A DNA stretch of 20,118 bases from CAZRRV01 sp964602735 (GCA_964602735.1 CAZRRV010000028.1:1-20118); one strand, 5' to 3'. Counted from the stretch's first letter, positions 6,631-14,642 are shown. The notes: generated by a model from the letters alone, not told the origin. Translations and numbers: made by a program.

Positions 6631-7268
6631 TCCGGCTGCAGCCCCAGTGCCGCGAACATGGCGGCGGTTGTGTCGGCAACCGCCTCGCAGCCGTTCACGG
6701 TGACGAGTTTGCCGGTTTTCGCATAATAATCTTTCAGCGGTTCCGTCTGCCTGTGGTAATTTCGCAACCGTTCCAGTACCGTTTCCGGCGAGTCGTCGTC
6801 GCGCCGGGTAAGCTTTGCCCCGCATTTATCGCATACGCCGTCGGCGGCGGGCTTTTTGTATTCGATATGGTACGACGCTCCGCATTTCGGGCAAACCCTT
6901 CTCCCCGAAAGCCGGGAAACAATGGTTTGATCCGCAACTTCAAGCGAAAGGACGCGGTCGATCCGAACACCCATGGCGTCGAGAGCCTCCGCCTGCGGGA
7001 CGGTACGGGGAAATCCGTCTAAAATAAAGCCGTTCGCGCAGTCGCTTTGCGCCAGCCGCTCTTTTATCACCCCGATTACAATATCATCGGGCACCAAAGA
7101 ACCGCTGTCGACATAGCCTTTCGCGAGTCTGCCCATTTCGGTGCCGGAAGCTATTGCCTCGCGCAGCATATTCCCCGTCGATACCGCGGGAATTGCCAGT
7201 TTACCGCACAATGCCTCCGCCTGGGTTCCTTTGCCCGCGCCCGGGGCGCCGAGAAGAATTAAATTCAT
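6627..7268 (-). CDS. adk: Adenylate kinase, zinc-binding long form
   Basis: This 213-residue enzyme catalyses ATP + AMP to 2 ADP. The P-loop GAPGAGKGTQ is at residues 7-16, FILDGFPRT at 81-89, and the LID domain holds C126-x2-C129 and C146-x2-C149, a four-cysteine structural zinc site typical of Gram-positive enzymes. RRDDDSPETVLERL follows with LID arginines. The ATG at 7268 has GGGGAG upstream. It lies 16 nt after secY and overlaps map by 4 nt, the standard spc-operon arrangement in Firmicutes. Confidence 0.98.
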   Translation of the reverse strand: MNLILLGAPGAGKGTQAEALCGKLAIPAVSTGNMLREAIASGTEMGRLAKGYVDSGSLVPDDIVIGVIKERLAQSDCANGFILDGFPRTVPQAEALDAMGVRIDRVLSLEVADQTIVSRLSGRRVCPKCGASYHIEYKKPAADGVCDKCGAKLTRRDDDSPETVLERLRNYHRQTEPLKDYYAKTGKLVTVNGCEAVADTTAAMFAALGLQPE

Positions 7269-7284
7269 AATATAACTCCCCGCG

Positions 7285-8556
7285 TCAGTCTAAAAAGCCT
7301 TTGTAATGCCGCATCATCATCTGCGACTCGAGGTTCTGCACCGTATCGAGCGCCACGCCGACAAGAATAAGTATCGAGGTACCGCCCACGGAAACATTAA
7401 TGCTTCCGACATTGCCTATAAGTATCGGCAAAATGGCGATTAAGCTGAGGAACAGCGCGCCCAGCAGTGTAATCCGCGAAAGTATCTTCGAGATAAAATC
7501 GGATGTGGGCTTGCCCGGCCGTATTCCGGGAATGGCGCCGCTGTTTTTGCGCAGATTGTTCGCCATTTCAACGGGATTGTACTGAATTGTAACATAGAAA
7601 TAGGCAAACGCGATAATCAAAATGAAATATATGGTGGCGTAAAATCCGCCCCTAACGCTGAACAGCGTTAATAACTTGTACCACGACGAGGTGGTGTTCT
7701 TCATAAACGAAAGTATCATCGTGGGCATCATAAGAATCGAACTCGCGAATATAATCGGCATAACTCCCGACATATTGACTTTAATCGGAATGAAGGAATT
7801 CTGCCCGCCGTACATTTTGCGGCCGACGACCCGTTTGGCGTACTGGACGGGGATCCTGCGCTCCGCATTGGTCATCCACACGATAAAAGCAATTACCACA
7901 AGGAAAGCCAGAACTATTCCGATAACCGCCGCCTGCTTACCGAGTTTCCAGTTGGCGAGCAGAACATTGAACACCTGCGGCCCGCGCGATATGATTCCCG
8001 CAAACAGCAGCACCGATATGCCGTTGCCTATACCCCTTATATCAATCTGTTCGCCGAGCCACATCATAATCGCCGAACCGGCGGTAAAGCACAATATAAT
8101 AACGAAAGCGGCGAAAACCTTGCCCTTCGTTACGCTGATATAGCCGCTCGAATTAAGATAAAAGTAGTAAGCCATACCCTGAATAAGCCCCAGTATAACG
8201 GTTGCGTACCGGGTATATTTGGCAATACGGCGCTGACCGTCTTCCCCGTCTTTCGCTATCCGCTCGAGCGGGGGAATAGCCACGCACAGAAGTTGCATGA
8301 TAATCGAGGCGTTAATGTAAGGCGTTACGCTCATGGAGAAAATCGCGCCGTATTCCAGCCCGCCTCCGGTAAGTATCGAAAGATAGTTGAAAAATTCGTT
8401 AGCCACCCCGCCGGCGGAATTCCGCAGCATTTCAACATCAATAAACGGAACCGGAATAACCGAACCTACGCGGAATATGACGATTATCAGCAGAGTAAAA
8501 AGGATTTTTTTCCTCAAATCGCCTATCTTCCAAGCGTTGCGAAAAGTTTCGAACAT
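7285..8556 (-). CDS. secY: Preprotein translocase subunit SecY
   Basis: This 423-residue protein is full length and has the hydrophobic pattern of the ten-helix SecY channel. Family landmarks are the start AWKIGDLRKKILFTLLIIVIFRVGS, VTPYINASIIMQLL (77-90), WLGEQIDIRGIGNGIS (166-181) and the cytoplasmic loop NNLRKNSGAIPGIRPGK (333-349), which contacts SecA or the ribosome. The Ser/Gly-rich segment around 49-80 is the plug region. The ATG at 8556 follows the rplO stop directly (TGAATG), and the ribosome binding site AGAGGTGG lies inside rplO, so translation is probably coupled. Confidence 0.98.
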   Translation of the reverse strand: MFETFRNAWKIGDLRKKILFTLLIIVIFRVGSVIPVPFIDVEMLRNSAGGVANEFFNYLSILTGGGLEYGAIFSMSVTPYINASIIMQLLCVAIPPLERIAKDGEDGQRRIAKYTRYATVILGLIQGMAYYFYLNSSGYISVTKGKVFAAFVIILCFTAGSAIMMWLGEQIDIRGIGNGISVLLFAGIISRGPQVFNVLLANWKLGKQAAVIGIVLAFLVVIAFIVWMTNAERRIPVQYAKRVVGRKMYGGQNSFIPIKVNMSGVMPIIFASSILMMPTMILSFMKNTTSSWYKLLTLFSVRGGFYATIYFILIIAFAYFYVTIQYNPVEMANNLRKNSGAIPGIRPGKPTSDFISKILSRITLLGALFLSLIAILPILIGNVGSINVSVGGTSILILVGVALDTVQNLESQMMMRHYKGFLD

Positions 8557-9000
8557 TCAAACCACCTCTGCCGTACCGCCGGCCGCCTCGATTTTCGCTT
8601 TTGCGGAACCCGAAAACGCCGCGACTTTAACGGTTATCGGCTTGGTTATTTCTCCGTTCGCGAGAACTTTTACGCCGTCGCCGGTTTTTTTGATTATTTT
8701 CTTTTCAAGCATCGCCGCGGCATCCGCTACGGCACCCGCCTCAAATGCGGCGTCGATTGCGGAAAGGCTCACGGTAACGATTTCCTTCGCGAAAATATTG
8801 TTGAACCCGCGTTTAGGCACACGGCGCTGCAGCGGCATCTGACCGCCTTCAAATCCGAATTTCCTTCCACCTCCGGAACGGGCTTTTTGCCCCTTGTTGC
8901 CTTTCCCGGCGGTCTTGCCGTTGCCCGAACCCTGCCCGCGGCCGATCCGTTTTACCGGTTTCGCGGAACCCGCGGCGGGTGAAAGCTCATGTATTTTCAT
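8557..9000 (-). CDS. rplO: 50S ribosomal protein L15
   Basis: This 147-residue protein has the glycine- and lysine-rich L15 N-terminus KRIGRGQGSGNGKTAGKGNKGQKARSGGG, GFEGGQMPLQRRVPKRGF, and a C-terminal domain ending in the typical AGG repeat region. L15 threads through 23S rRNA domains and acts in late 50S assembly. The ATG at 9000 follows GAGGAGGTG. It is adjacent to secY with no spacer. Confidence 0.97.
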   Translation of the reverse strand: MKIHELSPAAGSAKPVKRIGRGQGSGNGKTAGKGNKGQKARSGGGRKFGFEGGQMPLQRRVPKRGFNNIFAKEIVTVSLSAIDAAFEAGAVADAAAMLEKKIIKKTGDGVKVLANGEITKPITVKVAAFSGSAKAKIEAAGGTAEVV

Positions 9001-9019
9001 TATAACGCACCTCCTCGTT

Positions 9020-9214
9020 TCAGGCCTGCCGAACCTCGACCAGGTGACTTATTTTGCGGATTTTCCCGTTTGTCTGGCCGTTATCGGGCTGCTCGCGACA
9101 ATCCCCGATTTTATATAATCCGAGCGAATGCGCGGTCGCGATTTGATCGTCTTTACATCCGATAAGGCTTTTCTTCAACACAACCGTCAAAGAAACTTTT
9201 TTCTTTCTCGGCAT
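9020..9214 (-). CDS. rpmD: 50S ribosomal protein L30
   Basis: This 64-residue protein has the L30 pattern VSLTVVLKKSLIGCKDDQIATAHSLGLYKIG and a C-terminal ISHLVEV strand. It binds 23S rRNA. Length is slightly above the usual 58-62 residues because of a short basic N-terminus (MPRKKK). It lies 13 nt after rpsE with GAGGGGGAG upstream. Confidence 0.95.
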   Translation of the reverse strand: MPRKKKVSLTVVLKKSLIGCKDDQIATAHSLGLYKIGDCREQPDNGQTNGKIRKISHLVEVRQA

Positions 9215-9227
9215 TGCCTGCTCCCCC

Positions 9228-9731
9228 TCAGCCTAAAATTTCGCCGACCGATTTTCCGCGTACGGAGGCTACCTCGTCAACGTTGCGCAACGCCTCGAGC
9301 CCGTTGAATGTCGCTCTTACAACATTGCAGGGGTTATTCGAACGCAACGCCTTTGTGCGAATATCTTTAATTCCGGCCGTTTCGAGCACTGCGCGAACCG
9401 GACCGCCGGCTATAACCCCGGTTCCAGGCGCGGCGGGCTTCATCAGCACCCTGCCCGCTCCGTAAACACCGATAATCTCGTGCGGAATTGTGGTTCCTTT
9501 CATCGAAATTTTTATCAGGTTCTTCTTCGCGTCGTCGATCCCCTTGCGTATCGCCTCGGGAACCTCGCCCGCCTTGCCCATGCCGAATCCCACGATGCCG
9601 TTGCCGTCTCCGACGACAACCAGCGCCGAGAATTTCATAATTCTGCCGCCCTTAACGGTTTTCGACACACGGTTTATGGAAACCACACGCTCCTGCAAAT
9701 CGAGCGCTTCGGCGTCGATATTCGTAGCCAA
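9228..9731 (-). CDS. rpsE: 30S ribosomal protein S5
   Basis: This 167-residue protein has the N-terminal double-stranded-RNA-binding-like domain (ERVVSINRVSKTVKGGRIMKFSALVVVGDGNG) with VGFGMGKAGEVPEAIRKG, and the C-terminal domain with GIKDIRTKALRSNNPCNVVRATFNGL. S5 lies near the mRNA entry channel and affects decoding accuracy and helicase action. The start codon is TTG at 9731, with GAGAGGGGG 7 nt upstream. No ATG is available before residue 32, and residues 13-30 are conserved. Confidence 0.97.
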   Translation of the reverse strand: MATNIDAEALDLQERVVSINRVSKTVKGGRIMKFSALVVVGDGNGIVGFGMGKAGEVPEAIRKGIDDAKKNLIKISMKGTTIPHEIIGVYGAGRVLMKPAAPGTGVIAGGPVRAVLETAGIKDIRTKALRSNNPCNVVRATFNGLEALRNVDEVASVRGKSVGEILG

Positions 9732-9745
9732 AAGTATTCCCCCTC

Positions 9746-10105
9746 TCAGAATTTAAGGCCGCCCTCGCGGGCTCCTTCGGCCAGCTCGCGGACACGTCCG
9801 TGATACAGATATCCGCCGCGGTCGAAAACACATTCCGCTATGCCTTTCGCCAAAGCGCGCTCCGCAAGAGTTTTTCCGACCCTGCGGGCCTCTTCGCAGT
9901 TGCCGTGGCTTTCGCCGAAATCTTTTTCGTTCGATGAGGCGCCGCAAATCGTTTCGCGTTTTCCGTCGTCGATCAACTGAGCGTAAATATTGCTGTTTGA
10001 ACGGTACACGCACAGGCGCGGCCGGCTAGCGGTACCGAAAATTTTCCCGCGGACGCGTTTGTGGCGTTTTAAGCGGGCTTTATTCTTATCCGGCTTTTGA
10101 ATCAT
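9746..10105 (-). CDS. rplR: 50S ribosomal protein L18
   Basis: This 119-residue protein has RLKRHKRVRGKIFGTASRPRLCVYRSNSNIYAQLIDD and the C-terminal FDRGGYLYHGRVRELAEGAREGGLKF, both L18 hallmarks. It binds 5S rRNA with L5 in the central protuberance. The ATG at 10105 follows GGAGGAAG. The order rplF-rplR-rpsE-rpmD is the standard spc order. Confidence 0.97.
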   Translation of the reverse strand: MIQKPDKNKARLKRHKRVRGKIFGTASRPRLCVYRSNSNIYAQLIDDGKRETICGASSNEKDFGESHGNCEEARRVGKTLAERALAKGIAECVFDRGGYLYHGRVRELAEGAREGGLKF

Positions 10106-10123
10106 ATTTACACACTTCCTCCG

Positions 10124-10672
10124 TTATTTCTTGGCGCCTTTGCCGGCTTTACCCTCTTTGCGGCGAATATGTTCGCCGACATAGTGGATACCTTTGCCTT
10201 TGTACGGTTCGGGCGGACGCTTTTCGCGTATTTCGGCGGCGAACTGCCCCACCTTCTGTTTATCGGCGCCGTGAACCACGATAAGGTTAGCCGACGGAAC
10301 TTCGATGGTAATACCCTCCGGCTCGGGAACCACGACCTGATGCGAAAATCCCAGATTCATTACCAGATCTTTACCCTGCTTCGCCGCGCGGTATCCCACT
10401 CCGCTTACCTCAAGCTCTTTCTTAAAGCCCTCGGTGACTCCCAGAATCATGTTATGTATAAGGCTTCGGGTAAGACCGTGCAGCGAACGGCAGAGTTTGC
10501 CGTCGTCGGCGCGCTTCACCACAACCTCGCCGTTCTCGACCGACAGCGTCATCTCCGGGCGGAACGACTGTGTAAGCGTGCCGCGCGGACCCTTTACGGT
10601 GATTTCGCGACCCTTGAGCGTTACTTCCACCCCGGCGGGAATCGCGACGGGTTTCTTTCCGATTCTCGACAT
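10124..10672 (-). CDS. rplF: 50S ribosomal protein L6
   Basis: This 182-residue protein starts MSRIGKKPVAIPAGVEVTLKG, shows the two repeated L6 domains, and ends with EIREKRPPEPYKGKGIHYVGEHIRRKEGKAGK, the conserved C-terminal rRNA-binding segment. L6 sits near the factor-binding site of the 50S subunit. The ATG at 10672 follows GGGGAGG with standard spacing. Confidence 0.98.
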   Translation of the reverse strand: MSRIGKKPVAIPAGVEVTLKGREITVKGPRGTLTQSFRPEMTLSVENGEVVVKRADDGKLCRSLHGLTRSLIHNMILGVTEGFKKELEVSGVGYRAAKQGKDLVMNLGFSHQVVVPEPEGITIEVPSANLIVVHGADKQKVGQFAAEIREKRPPEPYKGKGIHYVGEHIRRKEGKAGKGAKK

Positions 10673-10686
10673 TCCGCAATCCTCCC

Positions 10687-11085
10687 CTACCAGATAAACG
10701 CCAGTACTTCGCCGCCCACGTTTTCCCTGCGGGCCTGCTTGTCGGTAATAATACCTTTAGAGGTCGATAAAATGGCGATTCCGAGACCTCTCATCACTTT
10801 CGGCATATTTTCCACATCGGTGTAAATGCGCAAACCGGGCTTGCTTACTCTGCGTAGCCCTGTGATCGCGCGCGATTTGTTGGGGCCGTATTTAAGCACG
10901 ATGTGTATTATTCCCTGTTTTCCGTCGTCAACGACATTGTACCCGCTGATATACCCTTCGTCGAGCAGTATCTGCGCGATACTTTTTTTCACATTGGACG
11001 CCGGAACATCTACCGTATCGTGCTTCGCCGAGCTGGCATTGCGAATCCTTGTCAGCATATCGGCAATCGTATCGGTAATTTGCAT
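10687..11085 (-). CDS. rpsH: 30S ribosomal protein S8
   Basis: This 132-residue protein opens with the signature TDTIADMLTRIRNA and carries the C-terminal STSKGIITDKQARRENVGGEVLAFIW. S8 binds the central domain of 16S rRNA and in E. coli represses the spc operon by binding mRNA near rplX-rplE; whether that applies here is unknown. A perfect AAAGGAGGT ribosome binding site precedes the ATG at 11085. Confidence 0.98.
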   Translation of the reverse strand: MQITDTIADMLTRIRNASSAKHDTVDVPASNVKKSIAQILLDEGYISGYNVVDDGKQGIIHIVLKYGPNKSRAITGLRRVSKPGLRIYTDVENMPKVMRGLGIAILSTSKGIITDKQARRENVGGEVLAFIW

Positions 11086-11119
11086 ACCGTCAACCTCCTT
11101 TAGTATGTGCCTCTTTCGC

Positions 11120-11305
11120 TTACCAGCTGGCTTTTTTTATGCCCGGAATTTCGCCCCGGTACGCCAGTTCGCGGAAACATATACGGCAAATTCCGTATTT
11201 GCGCAGATAAGCGTGCGGCCTTCCGCAGATTTTGCAACGGTTATATTCGCGGGTGGAAAACTTCTGCGGCCGCTGCTGCCTGATTTTCATCGATTTCTTA
11301 GCCAT
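11120..11305 (-). CDS. rpsZ: 30S ribosomal protein S14, type Z (zinc-binding)
   Basis: This 61-residue protein is the short zinc form of S14, with C24-x2-C27 and C40-x2-C43 and the ending ELAYRGEIPGIKKASW. It fits into the 30S head. Many Firmicutes also carry a longer zinc-free paralogue elsewhere; none is in this window. The ATG at 11305 follows AAGGAGA. The gene sits between rplE and rpsH as expected. Some databases call it rpsN. Confidence 0.97.
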   Translation of the reverse strand: MAKKSMKIRQQRPQKFSTREYNRCKICGRPHAYLRKYGICRICFRELAYRGEIPGIKKASW

Positions 11306-11318
11306 ATTCCGGTTCTCC

Positions 11319-11858
11319 TTACTTCGCGAACGGAGCGCCCGTCATCGAGAGCAGTTCGCGCGCTTCCTCGTCGGTTTTCGCCGTGGTTACGAAAATAATG
11401 TCCATTCCCCGAACTTTATCGATTTTATCGTAATCGATCTCTGGGAAAATAAGTTGCTCTTTTACGCCCATCGAATAGTTCCCGTGTCCGTCGAACGCAT
11501 TGGGATCGATCCCGCGGAAATCGCGCACGCGCGGCAGGGCGATACTGAACAGTCTGTCGATAAATTCGTACATTCGGTCGCCCCGCAGGGTTACTTTGAC
11601 TCCCACCGGCATTCCTACACGAACCTTGAAATTCGCGACGCTTTTTTTCGCTTTGCAAACAACGGGGCGCTGACCGGTTATCCTCGATATATCATCGACC
11701 ACCGAATCGATAACCTTGGAATTGTCTCTCGCGTCGCCGCATCCCACGTTGATAACCACTTTTTCAAATTTCGGAATTTGCATAACGCTTTTGTATCCGA
11801 ATTTTTTCATCAGCGCGGGAGCGACATTCGCCTTATAATCTTCTTTGAGCCTTGCCAT
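11319..11858 (-). CDS. rplE: 50S ribosomal protein L5
   Basis: This 179-residue protein starts MARLKEDYKANVAPALMKKFGY and has KVVINVGCGDARDN, ITGQRPVVCKAKKSVANFKVR and the C-terminal RGMDIIFVTTAKTDEEARELLSMTGAPF. L5 binds 5S rRNA and contacts the P-site tRNA through the central protuberance. The ATG at 11858 follows GGGAGGA. It lies 16 nt after rplX. Confidence 0.98.
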   Translation of the reverse strand: MARLKEDYKANVAPALMKKFGYKSVMQIPKFEKVVINVGCGDARDNSKVIDSVVDDISRITGQRPVVCKAKKSVANFKVRVGMPVGVKVTLRGDRMYEFIDRLFSIALPRVRDFRGIDPNAFDGHGNYSMGVKEQLIFPEIDYDKIDKVRGMDIIFVTTAKTDEEARELLSMTGAPFAK

Positions 11859-11874
11859 GACCTATCCTCCCACG

Positions 11875-12201
11875 CTAAAAGATTTCGCCGCATTTTTTGC
11901 AGACGCGGTCTTTTTTTCCGTCTTCGTAAATTTTATACCCCACGCGGGTCGGCTTTTTGCATTTGGGACAGACAATCTGAACCTTGCAGGCATAAATCGC
12001 GCTCTCCGCCTTGACAATGCCGGAAGGATCGCCCGGTTTTTTGGGCTTCACGTGTTTCGAAACCATATTCAGCCCTTCAACGATAACTTTTCCCTCTTTG
12101 GGGCTTACCTGCAGTACCTTGCCGGTTTTGCCGCGGTCTTTTTTCTTGTCCCCGGTTAAAATAACTACCGTATCGCCGGTTTTGATTTTCATTTTACTCA
12201 T
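11875..12201 (-). CDS. rplX: 50S ribosomal protein L24, with a C-terminal zinc ribbon
   Basis: This 108-residue protein has an N-terminal KOW motif (KIKTGDTVVILTGDKKKDRGKTGKV, residues 5-29) and the middle NMVSKHVKPKKPGDPSGIV block. The C-terminal half holds C78-x2-C81 and C101-x2-C104, a zinc-ribbon form of L24. L24 is an assembly starter for the 50S subunit, binding the 5' end of 23S rRNA. The first ATG (12201) is preferred because GGGAGG lies 8 nt upstream. Confidence 0.97.
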   Translation of the reverse strand: MSKMKIKTGDTVVILTGDKKKDRGKTGKVLQVSPKEGKVIVEGLNMVSKHVKPKKPGDPSGIVKAESAIYACKVQIVCPKCKKPTRVGYKIYEDGKKDRVCKKCGEIF

Positions 12202-12216
12202 CGTTCGCCCTCCCGG

Positions 12217-12585
12217 TTAAAGCACTTCGGGCGCGAGGGAAAGAATTTTCATATAATCCTTTTCCCGAAGCTCGCGGGCAACCGGCCCGAAAATGCGGGT
12301 GCCTCTGGGGTTTTTATCGTCGCGGATAAGAACCGCTGCGTTTTCGTCGAATCTGATGTAACTGCCGTCGCCGCGGCGAAGTCCTTTGCAGGAGCGGACA
12401 ATCACGGCCTTTACGACCTCGCCTTTTTTCACGGTTCCGCCCGGCGTCGCCTTCTTAACCGACGCTACGACAACATCGCCGATATTCGCGTATCTCCTGC
12501 CGGAACCGCCGAGCACACGAATGCACATAAGCTCCCTCGCGCCGGTGTTGTCGGCGACCTTCAGAAGCGTTTGCTGCTGTATCAC
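12217..12585 (-). CDS. rplN: 50S ribosomal protein L14
   Basis: This 122-residue protein has the L14 beginning IQQQTLLKVADNTGARELMCIRVLGGS and the central VVASVKKATPGGTVKKGEVVKAVIVRS. It lies on the 50S interface and contacts L19 and the 16S rRNA bridge. The start codon is GTG at 12585, with AAGGAGG 8 nt upstream, so the site is well supported. It lies 18 nt after rpsQ. Confidence 0.98.
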   Translation of the reverse strand: MIQQQTLLKVADNTGARELMCIRVLGGSGRRYANIGDVVVASVKKATPGGTVKKGEVVKAVIVRSCKGLRRGDGSYIRFDENAAVLIRDDKNPRGTRIFGPVARELREKDYMKILSLAPEVL

Positions 12586-12603
12586 GGTCGTTTCCTCCTT
12601 CGC

Positions 12604-12861
12604 TTATTTGGCCTTTTCGATTATCGAAACCAGGCGCCATCTTTTATCTTTCGATAACGGTCTGGTCTCCATTACTTCCACACGGTCGCCAACGCGGCAT
12701 TCGTTTTTCTCGTCGTGCGCTTTAAGCTTTACCGTCTTTTTAACGATCTTTTTGTAAAGCGGGTGACGGACATTGTCTTCAATCGCGACGACAACGGTTT
12801 TATCCATCCTGTCGCTCACAACACGGCCGACTCTCGTCTTACGAAGATTTCTTTCACTCAT
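12604..12861 (-). CDS. rpsQ: 30S ribosomal protein S17
   Basis: This 85-residue OB-fold protein shows RKTRVGRVVSDRMDKTVVVAIEDNVRHPLYKKIVKKTVKLKAHDE and GDRVEVMETRPLSKDKRWRLV, the S17 signatures. It binds 16S rRNA early in assembly. The ribosome binding site GAGGAAGG lies about 11 nt upstream, slightly far. Normal family length. Confidence 0.98.
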   Translation of the reverse strand: MSERNLRKTRVGRVVSDRMDKTVVVAIEDNVRHPLYKKIVKKTVKLKAHDEKNECRVGDRVEVMETRPLSKDKRWRLVSIIEKAK

Positions 12862-12882
12862 AGGGTTTACGCCTTCCTCTCG

Positions 12883-13089
12883 CTACGCGTTGTCGCCGCC
12901 GCGCGACTCTTTCTCGGTAAGAACGGTGAGAACCCGCGCAATGTCTTTTTTAACGGCGGGAATACGCGCGGGATTTTCAAGCTGATTGATGGCATGCTGG
13001 AATCGCAGATGAAAAAGCTCGTCTTTCAGCTTGGCGAGCTGAACGCGAAGTTCATCGGGAGTTTTTTCACGAATCTCTTTGGCTTTCAT
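12883..13089 (-). CDS. rpmC: 50S ribosomal protein L29
   Basis: This 68-residue helical protein has the L29 pattern MKAKEIREKTPDELRVQLAKLKDELFHLRFQHAINQLENPARI...IARVLTVLTEKE. It sits near the tunnel exit beside L23 and is close to the docking site for nascent-chain factors. Its ATG overlaps the rplP stop as ATGA, so translation of the two is probably coupled. The ribosome binding site GGCGGTGA is one base from ideal. Confidence 0.97.
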   Translation of the reverse strand: MKAKEIREKTPDELRVQLAKLKDELFHLRFQHAINQLENPARIPAVKKDIARVLTVLTEKESRGGDNA

Positions 13090-13514
13090 GCCTGTTCACC
13101 GCCCATTTCCTCTTTTGCCACAAAGCGGCACTTGATGGGGAGCTTGTTCGCGGCAAGGCGCAGAGCCTCGCGCGCCAAACTTTCTTCCACGCCGGCTATT
13201 TCAAACATCACTTTACCCGGCTTTACAACCGAAACCCAATACTCGGGTGCGCCTTTACCGGATCCCATACGGGTTTCGGCGGGTTTTTCGGTAACCGGTT
13301 TATCGGGGAAGATCTTAATCCATACCTGGCCGCCGCGCTTGATGTAACGGGTCATGGCTATACGGGCCGCCTCAATCTGGTTCGATGTTATCCACGCCGG
13401 CTCCAAAGCCTGCAGACCGTATTCCCCGTAAGAAACGGCCGTTCCACGGGTCGCCCTGCCCTTCATCCGTCCGCGCTGGACACGACGGTATTTTACGCGT
13501 TTGGGCATCAGCAT
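13086..13514 (-). CDS. rplP: 50S ribosomal protein L16
   Basis: This 142-residue protein has the start MLMPKRVKYRRVQRGRMKG, GEYGLQALEPAWITSNQIEAARIAMTRYIKRGGQVWIKIFPDKPVTEKPAETRMGSGKGAPEYWVSVVKPG and a standard end. L16 borders the A site of the peptidyl-transferase region. Its ATG overlaps the rpsC stop by one base (TGATG). The ribosome binding site AAGGAGG (13524-13530) lies inside the rpsC tail. It is 142 residues, at the usual length. Confidence 0.98.
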   Translation of the reverse strand: MLMPKRVKYRRVQRGRMKGRATRGTAVSYGEYGLQALEPAWITSNQIEAARIAMTRYIKRGGQVWIKIFPDKPVTEKPAETRMGSGKGAPEYWVSVVKPGKVMFEIAGVEESLAREALRLAANKLPIKCRFVAKEEMGGEQA

Positions 13515-14272
13515 CAGCGAGCGCCTCCTTCCTTCGCGGCGGTTCTTCTGCCGCCTCTGCCGCGGCCGTCGCGCCTGTCGCGCCTGTCGCGGTTATCGCC
13601 GTTCTCCCGGCTTTCGGCGCCGTCGGCGCTTTTGCGGTCGCCCTGCAGAACCTCGCCCGTATATACCCACACTTTAACGCCGATTCTGCCGTAGGTGGTA
13701 TTCGCCTCGGCAAATCCGTAGTTAATATCGGCGCGTATGGTCTGGAGAGGTATGGTTCCCTCATGGTACTGTTCGGTTCTGGCGATTTCCGCGCCTCCCA
13801 AACGCCCCGAAACCTGCGTTTTAATTCCCTTTGCGCCGAGGCGCATGGCGCGCCCGATGGCGAGCTTCATCGCGCGGCGGAAAGAAACGCGTTTTTCAAG
13901 CTGCGCCGCAATATTTTCGGCGATCAGCGTGGCGTTCAAATCGGGGCTTTTTACCTCCACGATATTTATAAACACATTGTTGTTCCTGAGCATCTTCTGG
14001 CATTCGACGCGGAGTTCTTCGATCGCGGTGCCGTTTTTGCCTATTACGAGACCGGGCTTTGCGCAGTGAATATGTATACGGACGCGCTGACGGTTCCTCT
14101 CGATCTCGATTTTCGCGATGCCGGCGGCGTAAAGCCTTTTCTTGAGGAATTTGCGGAGGTTATAGTCTTCAACCAAAATATCGCCGAAAATCTCGTCGTC
14201 GACGAACCACCGCGAATCCCAGTCGCGAATAACACCGACCCGGAACCCGTTGGGATGTACCTTCTGGCCCAT
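13514..14272 (-). CDS. rpsC: 30S ribosomal protein S3, with an Arg/Gly/Asp-rich C-terminal tail
   Basis: This 252-residue protein has MGQKVHPNGFRVGVIRDWDSRWF, the KH domain with KPGLVIGKNGTAIEELR, and the C-terminal domain ending GVKVWVYTGEVL. S3 lies at the mRNA entry and helps unwind mRNA with S4 and S5. After about residue 210 comes a 40-residue tail rich in Arg, Gly, Asp and Glu, with RDRRDRR encoded partly by two perfect 9-bp tandem copies. Low-complexity tails on S3 are seen in many Clostridia and are probably disordered. The ATG at 14272 follows AGGGAGGG. Confidence 0.97.
   Translation of the reverse strand: MGQKVHPNGFRVGVIRDWDSRWFVDDEIFGDILVEDYNLRKFLKKRLYAAGIAKIEIERNRQRVRIHIHCAKPGLVIGKNGTAIEELRVECQKMLRNNNVFINIVEVKSPDLNATLIAENIAAQLEKRVSFRRAMKLAIGRAMRLGAKGIKTQVSGRLGGAEIARTEQYHEGTIPLQTIRADINYGFAEANTTYGRIGVKVWVYTGEVLQGDRKSADGAESRENGDNRDRRDRRDGRGRGGRRTAAKEGGAR
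13571..13588. repeat. Two tandem 9-bp copies in the rpsC tail
   Basis: GCGCCTGTC occurs twice in a row on the plus strand; on the coding strand it encodes the Asp-Arg-Arg pattern of the S3 tail. Because the unit is a multiple of three, copy-number change would lengthen or shorten the tail without a frameshift. Confidence 0.7.
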
Positions 14273-14289
14273 AACTTTTCCCTCCCTTT

Positions 14290-14628
14290 CTAATTATCCG
14301 TTTCCCTGAGCACCAGGGTCACATGAGATGTTCTTTTCAGTATTCTGTGGGCGCGGCCGTGATCCTTGGCGCGGATCCTTTTGAGGATCGGCCCCGGGCA
14401 GGCGTAGCATTCAGCAACATAAAGTTTGGAAACATCCATGCTGTGATTGTTCTCGGCGTTCGCCACCGCCGAGTTGAGCAGTTTTGTTAAATACTCGCAC
14501 CCTGATTTCGGGGTGAACCGCAACACCGCCCGCGCTTTTTCAACCGGAAGATTGCGGATGAGATCGAGAACGATCTGCATCTTTCTGGGAGAAATTCTGG
14601 CATACCGAAGTACGGCTCTTGATTCCAT
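14290..14628 (-). CDS. rplV: 50S ribosomal protein L22
   Basis: This 112-residue protein has RYARISPRKMQIVLDLIRN, the central LLNSAVANAENNHSMD helix and the extended hairpin region (about 78-102, GPILKRIRAKDHGRAHRILKRTSH) that lines the exit tunnel and is where macrolide-resistance changes occur in other species. The hairpin shows no obvious insertion or deletion. The ATG at 14628 follows GGGAGGG. Confidence 0.98.
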   Translation of the reverse strand: MESRAVLRYARISPRKMQIVLDLIRNLPVEKARAVLRFTPKSGCEYLTKLLNSAVANAENNHSMDVSKLYVAECYACPGPILKRIRAKDHGRAHRILKRTSHVTLVLRETDN

Positions 14629-14642
14629 TGTGAGCGCCCTCC

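Noticed and set aside
6631..6825. An N-terminal extension of map by 65 residues
   Set aside because: The extension is the shifted reading of adk. The family start and the ATGA overlap place the true start at 6630.
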